Part shown: positions 25,401-37,541 of the stretch, one piece after another
Numbering within the stretch: the first letter of the stretch is position 1
How the letters are laid out: each line of letters starts with the position of its first letter
Translations under genes and position numbers: made by a program
The notes under the pieces: generated by a model
Seen by the model: the letters and a program-made list of their open reading frames with translations, nothing else
Told to the model about the DNA's origin: nothing
Databases searched by the model: none
Origin: Balanoglossus misakiensis
Lineage: Eukaryota; Hemichordata
Length of the DNA stretch: 64,000 bases
NCBI GenBank assembly: GCA_040954595.2
Contig: CM082593.2
Location: forward strand, 868,001-932,000
Reading direction: 5' to 3'

Positions 25401-28400
25401 GGTGAAGCGGGGACAAGCTGTGATTGATGTGTTACTTAAGAAACGCACGCCAGTTTAGGAATGTGTCTAATATATGTCACCTGTTTTAAGAGCGTAAAGA
25501 TGTATCAGATCAGAGACGATCATCACAAAAACAAGATCAGGTTTGAGAGTTTTAAGGCTTTTTATGATTTTCCCCATGCCATTCATTTCCATTTTTCAAT
25601 TTTGGTGATTTCCTCTTCTTTCGTCCAATTCATTATAAAAATGAAGTTGATATGTCTGTAGGTATTCTGATTAATTTGCTGTGATGCTGTGACATGCAGG
25701 TCCTAGAACTATATCGTTTTTGTAGCTTCTTTTGGCTAAAACTGATCGCTTGTGAAGGACGCATTTCTCTGTACCGGTAGGTATTGCAGGAATTGCTATG
25801 TGTCAAATTTACAATTCGCCACAGGCATTTCGTTCAAACACTTACTTTATTCCCAAGACCTGTGGGTATAGACACTCTTGAATGATTAAGACAAATAATG
25901 ACTGTGTGGGTGTGCTGAGCTTACTAGGGATATTCGCTACACAAAGGTGAATCCCATCTGGAATTTTAACTTATGGATTAGTAAACATCTTTGCTCCTTT
26001 TGTCAGAGACTTATAGGACTGGCATGGTGAATGCTTGTAACAAATTAGACCTGGAGTCAAAATATTTACAGACTTAACAAATAAATCATATAAACCAACA
26101 CTGTACAAACAATATTGACGTGTGGAGATGTACTCATTTTTCAGTGCATATATTGCAAGACATAAAGTAAAATGCTGGCAGAGTGCCTGCAATTTTGACT
26201 ATACTATTAGCAGAACCTGTGTTCATCTTTCGTTACATGCCAGGTATATGTTTGACACAAGGAGATATGACGCGTGTATCTTCGCCGAACTTTGACATTG
26301 TGACTTTCAAATCCCTGTATTAAAATTACCCGCATTTGTCCTTAGAAAATTCTGGCAGGGTGTGAAGAATCGCCGAGGAAATGCCGGAATTGAAAGGAAA
26401 GGTTTCCCGTTGAATATGGCAACTCAAGTGCTCAGGGTTCCACCACCTGTGTAATGCAGGTGACATTAGTGGCTATGATGATACAAGATTCAAGATTAAG
26501 ACTTGAATGATGCAATAACAACGCCTTCAGAGTCAGTCAACATTTTAACATCAATTACTCATTCATCTTCAAACATACAAATCTTGTGATGACATAGATT
26601 CCATACGAGATACAGTTTACTTGGCCCTCAAATCTTCAAGGAGTAATCTATCATTTATTAAAAAGCAATAAATCAACAAACAGATGAGTTTATCTTGACA
26701 TTTTGACGACAATTTACTCAATGGCGCTTATCGGTATTAAAGTTTAGTATAGATTCCCATACACGATCATACAATGTTTGATTATAAACTTATATTTATA
26801 TATTCACAGGATATGTGAAAGAAGGGAATACTTCATAGGTTGATGGATGCACTGTGTGTTTTAAAATGTCCTCGACTTTCCTCTCGCTATAAGCCAGACT
26901 TCAGTGGGACTATGAACATAATTAGGCCTATATAATAGGGGTAACTGTAGTACAAGCCACACATATCACATGCAGTAATCGTCACTCCGACACACGGGAC
27001 CCTAAGCTATTTTTAAAATTGGTTATATGATGCCAGTTGTAACTTAATACACTGAGACTTCATGCTCTGGATGATGAAGATAATCATAAGATTAAAGTCC
27101 AATTCTTCTATCACCCTTTCATGGGATTAAAGGGCCCTTAATCATTTCCCAAAGGGTAGCGTGTTTACTTTATCCAGATTTTATGGTTTTTCAGTTGCAA
27201 ATGCTTCAGATAACAACGGGAGGCAGCAAAAACAAAAGCCACCACAAAATCCTACCCTGAAGTGCCATTCATCAAAATGTCGAACTGTTAACAGAAATGT
27301 GGACGGATAAATGGAAAACCACGGTTTTTTTGCGAAAATTGTTCACTCGGGCACTACAGCATCGCTTATCACAGTCGACTCATTTAGAAAGGTTTATGTC
27401 TGTTGTTGCGCATATGTACTACCTATCATGTACGTGAAATATGGTATGGAGTTGCCGACACAAAACCTCAAAGGTTGAACATATCTGGCATATACATATA
27501 GGACTGATCACTGATCTCTGACGTGAAGGGTTATAAAGTGCCCATGGTGACTGTTTAGATGAGCTTTATGCGCAAGTATAATAACTCATTCGCTATTACT
27601 GTCTGCATGACTCGGTGTTCACTAAAACGTCCTAGATTTAGAATAACGCCATCTGCACCATGTTACGGTCCAATAAACCAAAATGCCCTGATGTTCCCGC
27701 AAAATCATTGTTTCGATCGATTTAAATAGAAATACCTGGAAATTTTGTGGTCCACTGAGGCATATGTGGACTGATCTCCCAGATGAGTGAAGAGCTGTAC
27801 CCGGAACTACTTTTATTAGTTGAAAACGCGGCATTTAACAAAGTGCGGTAATATGCTCATATGTATTGAGGCACAATCCCGATATTCAGCCATTTTCACT
27901 TTTAGCGAGATTGGTAGAAAATGACAAAGAATCTGCCCGTTACTGCCACATGTCTACAGTAATCAATCTGCCCAGAATCACTAGATGAAAAAGTGTAGCA
28001 TTTACAGCAGTACAAATTAATACATGACTGGGTGATATTAATTATTAAGGAAGATAGTCCTTCACCTCCATGTACGCATTACATAATCTTTGGCGAAAAA
28101 ATATACCATGACCGTTCTACTATGTCCTGTGTTGAAAATATCATGCTTTCTATATCACCATCTGGTAATACCAAAGAGTGGGTATAGGTATAAAAACAGC
28201 ATGTTTACGAAATGTACATATGTGCATCACTTGTGGACTAAAATACTGATACGTAATAAGCTTTGTTACTCATATCATTTCTTTCTCGATTTCTATGTAA
28301 ATATATCAGTAACAAAGTGGGTATTGTGCTGTTAGAATATTTCTGTATTGTTGTCGCTGCTTGCCTTACGGCCATTGGTACTTCCCCTAAGCCTGTGCAT

Positions 28401-31400
28401 TATTCGTCTTATCATTGCAGCGTCATTCATAACTTTGATATCTGCAGGTATGATGAAACAGCTTAGAAGTTCTATCACGAACATGCCCATGTGAATCAAA
28501 TGATCCGTGTGGCTTATGGCAGTTTACATTTCAAGTAACCACTTAGCCCGTTTAAAATAAATGATGTGTTTCTTCTAAAAGTAGCAAAACAAACCGGCCT
28601 CTCGTTTACTGATGAATTTGCTTGCGTCATATACAGGGACTACTTTAAAGTATTTAGCTGCAATTGATATCATTTCAATGATTTCTCCTCTAGCTTAAGT
28701 TGTCAAATTATCAAACTGAATCTACTTCGTATCAGTGCTTCTTGAAATCAAATGGACACTTATACATCAATACGTGTACATCAATATAGTACTTAATGTA
28801 TTGTTGTAAGAAACTATTTTACAAAAACCAAACATGTTCGTACGCGTTTGCTCAAAGGAGGTATGAGGTTCATGAAACTGAAAATGTTTTCAAGTTTGGG
28901 GTTTTACAGAACTTTACAATCTCGAAGCAACTTTCCATGTACTGGCAAATTGCCAAGATGATCGACGCATTTAAAAACAAAAACAGGGTAATTTGAGGGT
29001 TACATGCACGTATGATTTATATTGAGCGTGTTGGCCAATTATGCTTATGACGTAAAAGGGGTTGAAATGAGTTAAAAGCCACACATTTAAGCAATATCTT
29101 GCCTTCCTGACAAATGGTAATTCGACGGAAGTGTGTCGACCAAAGTAAGAAATATAGTTGGAATTAACATACAACACTACTTGATGGGTGTGTATACTTT
29201 TCGTCTATGTTTCGGCAGTCAGCTTTTTACTAATAAAATAAAACATGTCCCGGTCTTATTAAACTAAAATTTTCAGGTTCAACTTGTGAGTGCATTGTCT
29301 GTCCCAACGTGTATAAGTAGTTTAATCAGCTAATGCTTAGCAACTGGGGATATGCCGTTAATGATAACCTCTTTCTTTTCGCGAAAGAGGAAATTGAGGA
29401 AACAAGACACAGAAAATATTGGACTGTTTAATCACGCATTTTTTGTGGAATCTTCAGAATTCTGGTTGGTCCTACAGAACCCAACATCTAAGATATAATA
29501 TATCAGACATGTTTTTTCCCCACAGAAACTGACACAAAGTTAATGACGGTCAGGATTGAACATCTTGCGTTTCATAAAATCATTCTTCAACTGTTGTCCT
29601 ATTTTATACTACGCTCAGAGGGCAGAACAAGGTAACACACTTCGCTCAAAAAATAGGTTAGTTACAATGAAGGGCACCTGTCGAAGAGTAGTATAAATCA
29701 AAATTGTCATTATGATGATTTCACTTAAAAAGAGATTGCAGAGGTCGGCCTGAATTCGAATCCTTTTAAATACGAAACCTCTTTCCCATCATGAAACTGT
29801 ATTGCACTCAGAGAAACGATGTGGAGATTAAAGTTACGGTTATTGTGATATTGACATATATAGAAAATGCATTAATAATGCTGGTATTGAAAGCTATGAA
29901 TGCTTACCACCTGGAATCAGTCAATTGCATGATAATGCTCAAGGTTACTGAAGGTTAGTGTCTCATGATAGACGATCCGACGGATTGGGGTAGTAATTTC
30001 TCAAAAGCCATTATGATAATGGCAGCCAGGTATTCCAAAGATGCTTTCCAGATTTATCGAGATTAAGTGTTTTGTTCTTCATATATAACGCGTAACGTCA
30101 ATTGAAACTAGAATTATATTTTATACCGAAACTGAACACATGTAGTAGTCTACACCTGGTTACAGTCATGGTATCAGTTTACGCAGTAATGTAGAAAACA
30201 AACTGATCACCCCCAACATCAAATGATTTACGGTATATGTCTGATGTAGAAACAGGTTGTCCTGCTCGAGTAAATCACTATGAGCAACAGATGCCAGACA
30301 AAGCGCAGTAGAATCTGATCAGAAACCCTTTTGCTGACCTAAAAAGTGCCAGCGGGCCTCATTAAGTCGTCAACGGAGACTACCAGGACCCGCCAAAAAA
30401 ATCATCCTGTCATGTGGTAGTTCGAGCTGTGAATAACTTAATTTACGAGTATCAGAAAGAGCTCATTATTCAAAATACATGTAAACATAGCTTCGTACAA
30501 TAGACTTTACTGCGTGTTTTTATAGTACATTTGTAGCCGAATTGATAATTAAGAGAAAAGAACTGGTTATTACAAAACAAAACTACACAAAACAACTGGA
30601 TCAAGTACTTTTGATTATAGAACAGCATTCTTTGTGTCTGTATTCCAATATTCGATCTCTCTTGCCTATGGCATTTTCGTCATCCTGTGCTGAAGGTTAT
30701 TTTTATGAACCACAGTCAGCAGTAACGCATTGAACACGCCAGTTGTGAACTAGACATCTGTGAGCGCTACAGGGCATATACATTGTGTTCAGAAAGTACA
30801 TTGTGTTCACAAAGACGGGAGTGTGCTAGTTTACTTTCAGCGAGTGTTGTTTAGCGCTAATGATTTATCGGTTCCAGCCCGTGCCCAACTACATCTAGAC
30901 TTTCAGTCTGTTTGTACGTGGGTTGTTGGCTAGAAGGAAAGTCGAATGACACAGCTTGTGATTTTATCAGACCCTTGCATCTATGATGTATTACACACTG
31001 AGAAAGGCCTGGCATACAAACCTAGGTGGGTTTACTGTTGAATGTTAATGTGTTTATTAACAAACACTCGAATGTACATGTAAATACACTATAAAGAGAC
31101 ACGTAGAATATTGTAATCCAAATGCCGTCAATGTGAGGAAATTTCACAAAATGTCTGCTACACTGTGAGATTCGATCAAACACATACATGTCTCCTTTAT
31201 TCAAAAGATGGGGAATTCTAATCCGTCTAGGTTTAACAAATCATGATATAAAAAAGCCAAAGTTAACGTGATTGTACCCAATGCGGCCAGTGCAGTCTTT
31301 TAATTCTGTCATCAGAATACTAAACCATACGCTATTTGTCTCTGTCTCTAATCGGTTCAAAAGCAACTTAAAAGTAGTTCGCAACATGGATAGGGCAAAA

Positions 31401-32961
31401 CTGTTTCAAACCTTTGCGGAAGATATATGGTCTACTCACAGTCCCTCCACTGTGTGAACAGACCGTGGCCTACTCTTTTGTTTTTCTGCGAAACATCAAT
31501 TTGAAGCATTGCAGGTTCTGTGCTCATCAATCAGTGGAAACATTGGGAATGCAGGCAGAATGGAGAATTATGCCTTAAATGTTGCAGTTTTGCTTCAAAT
31601 ACACTAGCGACACAACAAATTCATAAAGTGCTCAGCGTGACAAATACTTGTCATCGTTCATATCGCTAGATATGAGATAAGAATTCCTAATGCATATACA
31701 TGCCCGGGGTAACATTTCTGCGGTATGTTAGTGATATACTTTTAATGGGATTGATCCAGTTCTGATCACAATAGAGAATGTTTATAATGAAACCTGAGCG
31801 TTCTCCCTCCTACTGATTAAAAAGTGTAATTTTCCTTTGATAATAATGTACTTTTTTAACAATATTTATTTGCAATGTCCAAAGACATGCTGCTGTGTGC
31901 ATGGTCTCTGATGTATATCACTCTGTACGTATTATACATGTATTCTCATACTCTACGTAAACAAAAAGCTATTAAAACGCAAGCTGTCAGTCACTATGTT
32001 TGAATTGCATATTTTGTTTAAAAAGTGTTTCAAAAATTTGGGTTATCTCATCAACAGAACACAAAACTGCGAAATTTATGCAGCTGTATAGAATAAAACA
32101 AGCCGTTCACAAAAACAAATCGGCGATAACAAAAAGAACATTCAGCCGTAAAAAACAAGTATCACAAGAGAGACAACATGTGGTGCTTGCAGCAGTCATA
32201 AACAAAAAAATGACAGCGAGATAATTACAATTATTTCGAGCAAGGTACTCCCTTGTAAGTGATAGATCTCTTGAAAATCTGTGTATATCACAATCTGTGA
32301 TTAGAGAGAGATAGATCTCTTGAAAATCTGTGTATAAATCACAATCTGTGATTAGAGAGAGATTATAGATCTCTTGAAAATCTGTGTAATCACAATCTGT
32401 GATTAGAGAGAAAAGTTTTCAGATGAATTTCACACATTCAATCTACTGGGACAAATAAACCCGCAGCAATCGTGTGGGTTTTATAACAAAGTGGATTTCT
32501 ATTTTAAAGACTGTGAAATAACGCCTTTTGTTAAAATACGAAAGGCACAGTCGGCTATCCCTGGTGGAACGGGCAATTCATGAAACCATTTCCCCTCCAC
32601 ACATATACGCATCTGTTGTGAATTACTTCCACAAAAGAGTCCTGATAGTATCAGTCTGTGCCCTTAATGTTGTTTGTTCATCTGGTTGGCCTAGCTCCAA
32701 ATAATTGGGAATCTGAATAACGGGTGTGCCCGGTACTCTGTTTACCCATACAGCATATGCCAGGTTTACTGTCGAATGCACTTTTCCTGACAGTGCATGG
32801 CAGCATTCAACGTGGTGTACTGCGCATGCATGGAGTAATTGGGGAATTGGTAGTAGGATCCGATGTGCATCTGAAATGAGTGTGTTCGATACAATTCTGC
32901 AGTGAGCAAGGTCTTCAACGTCTCGCACAAGTGGCTGCCAAGTTGGCGATCGACATTCCCG
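22433..32961. other. Intergenic region between receptors A and B
   Basis: About 10.5 kb between the divergently oriented receptors A and B. No exon-like homology was recognised on either strand. In particular, no match was seen to the missing first exon of receptor A, whose conserved LNTFLINL and MQQ motifs should be easy to spot. Reading frames are short, AT-rich and without protein character. The only clear structure is the three-unit minisatellite near 32.3 kb and a short hairpin (8-bp stem) at 29368-29390. Confidence 0.6.
32261..32411. repeat. Minisatellite, three units of about 49 bp
   Basis: Three tandem units built on agatctcttgaaaatctgtg followed by a small inverted repeat (atcacaatctgtgat) and attagagagaga. 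Units differ by a few bases at the tgtatat/tgtataa/tgtaa junction. It lies about 550 bp upstream of the receptor B start codon. Confidence 0.93.
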
Positions 32962-35900
32962 ATGGAAAGTGTACACGAAAGTGAAAATTCTTCTTACTAC
33001 CTGAACTTCTCTTACAGCTACATGTATGAAGACTACGATTATGATTACCCGTACGAAAAACCTTCTAGGATTTCAACAGCAGGCCAGGTTACCCTTATCA
33101 CAATCTACAGCTTAACTACCTTTGTAGCGATTATCGGAAACATGACTGTGATACTAGTTCTTACGTGCAGTGGCAGGTCGCGTACAGACCTTAACACATT
33201 TCTGATCAATCTGGCTGTTTCTGATGTTACCATGGCGATTTTCGGTATACCATTCTCCTTCGTACAGGCTATGCTTGGTCATTGGGTTTTCAGCAGAGGT
33301 CTGTGCAAAATGGTCGCCTTCATGCAGCAGGTAAGGCTTAAACCTCATTGAAACCAGTAAGGTTTAAACTAAGCACTTTATGTTAACGTTATTGGACAAT
33401 ACTAATCGAATATTGCGAATAAACTATCTGTATTCTAGCATGATTGACAGCTTTATACCTACCGGTACATTTGTATGATATTATTCCCTGGATTGAGCAA
33501 CTTATTGTGCCGTAACTGATGGTATTAAAATTACTTTCTGATGTTTCTCACTTCGATTCAACCTTATCAATAGCATAAAATGGATAAGTTAAGTGACAGA
33601 TATCATTACTTAGTCGCATAAATGCAGAAGCCAAGCCCTCGATCCTGTCAAAGTAAAACAATTCTGTATTAAAGTATATCATGGTACAAACCACACAATG
33701 TTTTATCACGGTCTCTGTGGTTTTATGCATGTATTTCTGCAAATTGTAACCACCTAAAGCAATGATGGGAATGCAGCAGAGATTTTAGCTGACAGAGCCA
33801 TGTAAATGTAATTCGAACACAAAAGTCATCACGACTTGTGGGCATCGGTCGTTCTCAAAGGTGTGCTTTGAGCTTGTTCGTGACTACAATGGTACAATGG
33901 CCATATTTGATTGCAGTGTTCTGCCTATATATAGTTTTGAGGGCATTACCATTACAGCTGTATATGCATGTTCTCACACATTGCCAAATGTCATGGTGAT
34001 TTCGGATCTCAAAAGACATCATGCCATTTCAGTGACATACATCTTAGCTTTTTATATAATTACTCCAAGATGTTTTTGTTTTGCCCATGCAAACACGGTA
34101 TTTCTGATCAGTTGAATTACAGTACATGCACATAAATGAATCAACTATGTATGCACATGTTGATTGCATAAAATCATTAGATCCCTGTTGGGATTTCTAC
34201 AGCAGATAGTATTATATATAAAAGATCTTTCATAACCCCATTTATATGGGGTCCAATCAATTCTCGTCATCCTGACACCTGTACATGTACATGTATCATA
34301 AATTTAAATATGTTCGTCCGTTCTTGAGATATCTTGCCAATTAAAGTACATACAGCAATACAAAATGCGCATGAACATCTGCATGAGGTAACATATTTCA
34401 GATGGATGGCTCATGATTTTTTTGTGCCAAAAATGAGCAACTGTTGAAATGTAGTATTAGGCAAGGTGAAATATTGGATGAAATATTTGAACATCTAGAT
34501 TTGGAGAGCCAAAACGACCTGGAAATAGAATTGAAATTTATGCAATCTGTCCCAGGTGGTCAAGAGGTCACTCGATCGACAATCGCATGCTGATTTCTGA
34601 TCGATGACAGATTAACCTGCGCACTGAATTATATATTGGGTTTCTTTGCTAAATCCTCGCCTATCATCGGCTACTCTGATATATCACGGTTTATGTTTAA
34701 TTTATGTTTAAATCGTAACATGTGTGTCAACCAAACTGAAATGTTCAGTGCATTCGTGGCTACTATTTGTATGCAGAAACACATCTCTAGCTTGTATAAT
34801 TTAACTGAGATTTCCTTTCTTGACACGGTTTATGCTGTAGATCATGTTTTCCCCATTACTGATTTGGTTTTAGTTAGCACATCAAAGTAAAACAGTCATC
34901 ATCAAGGTAATGTTTTAAAAGTGATCAAAGAAAATTACTGACATGGTAATATTTCGCTCCTAGAGTGATTTCTATGGCTTTCCTCAAGCCTCTAGAACAT
35001 GAGCCATTCTGCATTAAGTTCTTTCTTTCTCACAGGTTTCTGTCACTGCTAGCATCTACACCCTGGTTGCCATAGGAGTGGATAGATTCTTTGCCGTGTA
35101 TTATCCAATAAAGAAGCGTACGTCCAAACCCTACGCCAAGATCACAATCTTCGTCATTTGGTTGCTAAGTGTCAGTCTTTGCATAGTTCAACTGGTGTAC
35201 GTACGAACCAAGGAGTATCAAATATCAATGACGCAACGACTCATAATATGCGACGAATGGTGGCCACAGAAGACGGGAATAGCATACGAACTATTTATCA
35301 TGACGGTCACATTTGTAATTCCACTTTGTCTATTGGCAATTACATATTTTCTGGTGGCACGGCGTCTGTGGGGAAGAAACTTACCGGGAAACGCACATCA
35401 AAGTCGCGACTTAAGTCACACACAATCAAAACGAAAGGTTGGTTTTTGTAAAAAGTACAGTGTACCCGGTATATACAGTGCATGTACGTACATGATTTCG
35501 ATAAATGTTACTTCTGTCATGGTCATTTTGGTAGTTGTTTTTTAAAGAGAACTATCTAGAAACTATGAATAATAATGAAGACTAGTGTAAGTGTTTAGTC
35601 GAATATTGTCATTTTTTCAGACTTTTGGAAATTGATTGGTATTGATGTGGTTGTATCCAACAGGTCGTCAAAATGTTGGCACTAATCGTCTGCCTCTTCG
35701 CCATTTGTTGGTTGCCGCTGATAACCGTGAATGTACTGGGCAGATGGGTGGACATACAACGGGATGTTCGTATCATCACGTATTTTTGTTGTCATTGGTT
35801 AGCCATGGCCAATAGTTTCATCAACCCAATTGTTTATGGTTTCCTTAACGACAGTTTTAGGGTAAGTTCAATTGTGGCATTTCATGGCACATTCATATTT

Positions 35901-36810
35901 TTTTCCATACAAAATATGAATTTCTTTTTTGTGGTCATTCGAGGTGACAACTCGTCAAAATCAGGGTGTATGCAATGGAGTGACCGTGTCGAAATATAAA
36001 AATGACGCTGGATGGAAGAACATTACCCGACATATTTTTGGACACTACTGTTGTTGTTTTGGGGATCTGAAAGCATGTATTTCGTTTGCCATTTCCTTTT
36101 AAATCAGTGCGGTTTCGAGATGTACTAATACAATATCATTAATAATTCATTGAGCGAGCCAGAATACTAACACATCTTTCTGTGCACTCTAAACTCTTAC
36201 AGACTGACTTGCGGCGATTCTTTGCAAATTGTGCCTTCTGTAATTCCCGGGTCCATATGCCCCTCACATTTAATTTAAGCTCACGGATTCAATCTGCAAC
36301 TTCTCCAAGGCGAAGTAAGTCTAGCTGTAGCTCACGGACATCGATTCTCAATGGCGCCAGTGGAAAAGATCGACAATCTGCCAAAAGCGAAGCCCTCCGC
36401 GAAGTGTACGTATACATATATGAACAGCTCATCGAAATATTATGTACAATACTTATTTCTAAAATTTAGATATGGAAGAATATATTATGGTGTTCAAACA
36501 GGGGCTATGAAACGGTCCTGGAAGGTCTCAGCTCAAATACTGGTGGTATAAATGATTATATGTGAACGGTTTAAGTGGAATTGAAACGGTTAAGCGGGTC
36601 AGACCGGTGTAAAGGATTAATACCTCCCCTCAACATGCTTTAACTTTGTGTGTGTGTGTGTGTGTGTGTCAGTCAAACGGTCATTGCCTTACAAACCAAT
36701 ATTTTATTATTTATTCTTTGTATATTCACAGAGCCACTGTCATTGATCTGGGCGATAAACAAAAGAACCTAATCTTTGGGAAGCCGCGACCAGATGTTTT
36801 TTACAATTGA
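32962..36810 (+). CDS. Class A neuropeptide GPCR (receptor B), NPFF/SIFamide/orexin-like
   Basis: Predicted G-protein-coupled plasma-membrane receptor, 416 aa. Exons: 32962-33330, 35036-35437, 35664-35861, 36203-36405 and 36732-36810, joined by GT-AG introns in phases 0, 0, 0 and 2. Visible marks: glycosylation sites N9 and N15; a Tyr/Asp-rich stretch at 18-31; TM1 with N60; TM2 with D88; C115 and C195 for the extracellular disulfide; DRF (139-141) at the end of TM3 instead of DRY; P219 in TM5; RRLWGRNLPGNAH in loop 3; CWLP (272-275); NPIVY (311-315). The first in-frame ATG is chosen; the MES start matches receptor C. The VSVT..IYTLVAI segment, CDEWWP in loop 2 and SKRKVVKML before TM6 recall NPFF and SIFamide receptors, and LWGR..PG recalls orexin receptors. 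The ligand is unknown. Tandem with receptor C. Confidence 0.88.
36647..36669. repeat. (GT)n microsatellite
   Basis: About 11 GT dinucleotides in the last intron of receptor B, 60 bp before the final exon. Confidence 0.95.
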
Positions 36811-37535
36811 CATCTCCGGAAGCAAGACCAGGAGGATGTGGATGATTTTTGAGACGTTACCACGAGGTCGTCTTTTCCAATGATTGATAATATTAAAGAG
36901 GAAAAAGAAAACATATCATTCAAATTTCCTATCTGCTAATCATCTTTTTTGAAACAATCTTAGAAGAAACAACAACAGCTGGCATACAACTGGCTAGCTG
37001 AAGTCATTATGTACAGTATAACCAGATTTAGAGAAAAGCTCTCAAAAATTATAGTACAGTTGTAATCTGTTTTAGTAATTTCAGTATTTTTTGAAATTTT
37101 CATCATTGTTTACTCTCTTGAACGTTCTTTCTTTCTTAAAAAAAATAGTGTATTTAAATAAATTTGACAATTGTTTCCATTCTAGACTGTGATATAATAA
37201 CTGGGTAAAATATATGTTACGTTTGATGAAGTTGAAGCTTAAAACGATATTGAAATGTTATTTCCATCATGATTTTAATCAGATTGACCACTGGACTATG
37301 ATGTCTCATCTATAGGAAGTATCATATTTGTAATACATTATTAAGCAGAATTATGACGTTAATTCTATTTAAACTACGCTATTATTTGTTCACATAATTC
37401 AGCAAGAGTTTCGTCTACTGGGAAACGGGTATAATATTTTCTATCGATGTGAATGTTTACATTATGCGGGTATTTCCTATTATATTTATTATTTATATAA
37501 ATGTTGACAGATATCACCATAAAACATGTTGTGTA

Positions 37536-37541
37536 AATAAA
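37536..37541 (+). terminator. Candidate polyadenylation signal of receptor B
   Basis: AATAAA followed about 30-45 bases later by a T/G-rich tract (tgtctgtctgtttgtg), the usual arrangement of a metazoan poly(A) site. It lies 726 bp after the receptor B stop. An earlier AATAAA at about 37158 is the alternative. Confidence 0.45.

Noticed and set aside
22434-32961. Possible first exon of receptor A upstream on the minus strand
   Set aside because: Read for the conserved TM2-TM3 motifs on the minus strand without finding them. Manual reading can miss a very diverged exon, so absence is likely but not proven.
35158-35451. Overlapping plus-strand frame in receptor B exon 2
   Set aside because: Out-of-frame shadow of the TM3-loop 3 coding exon.
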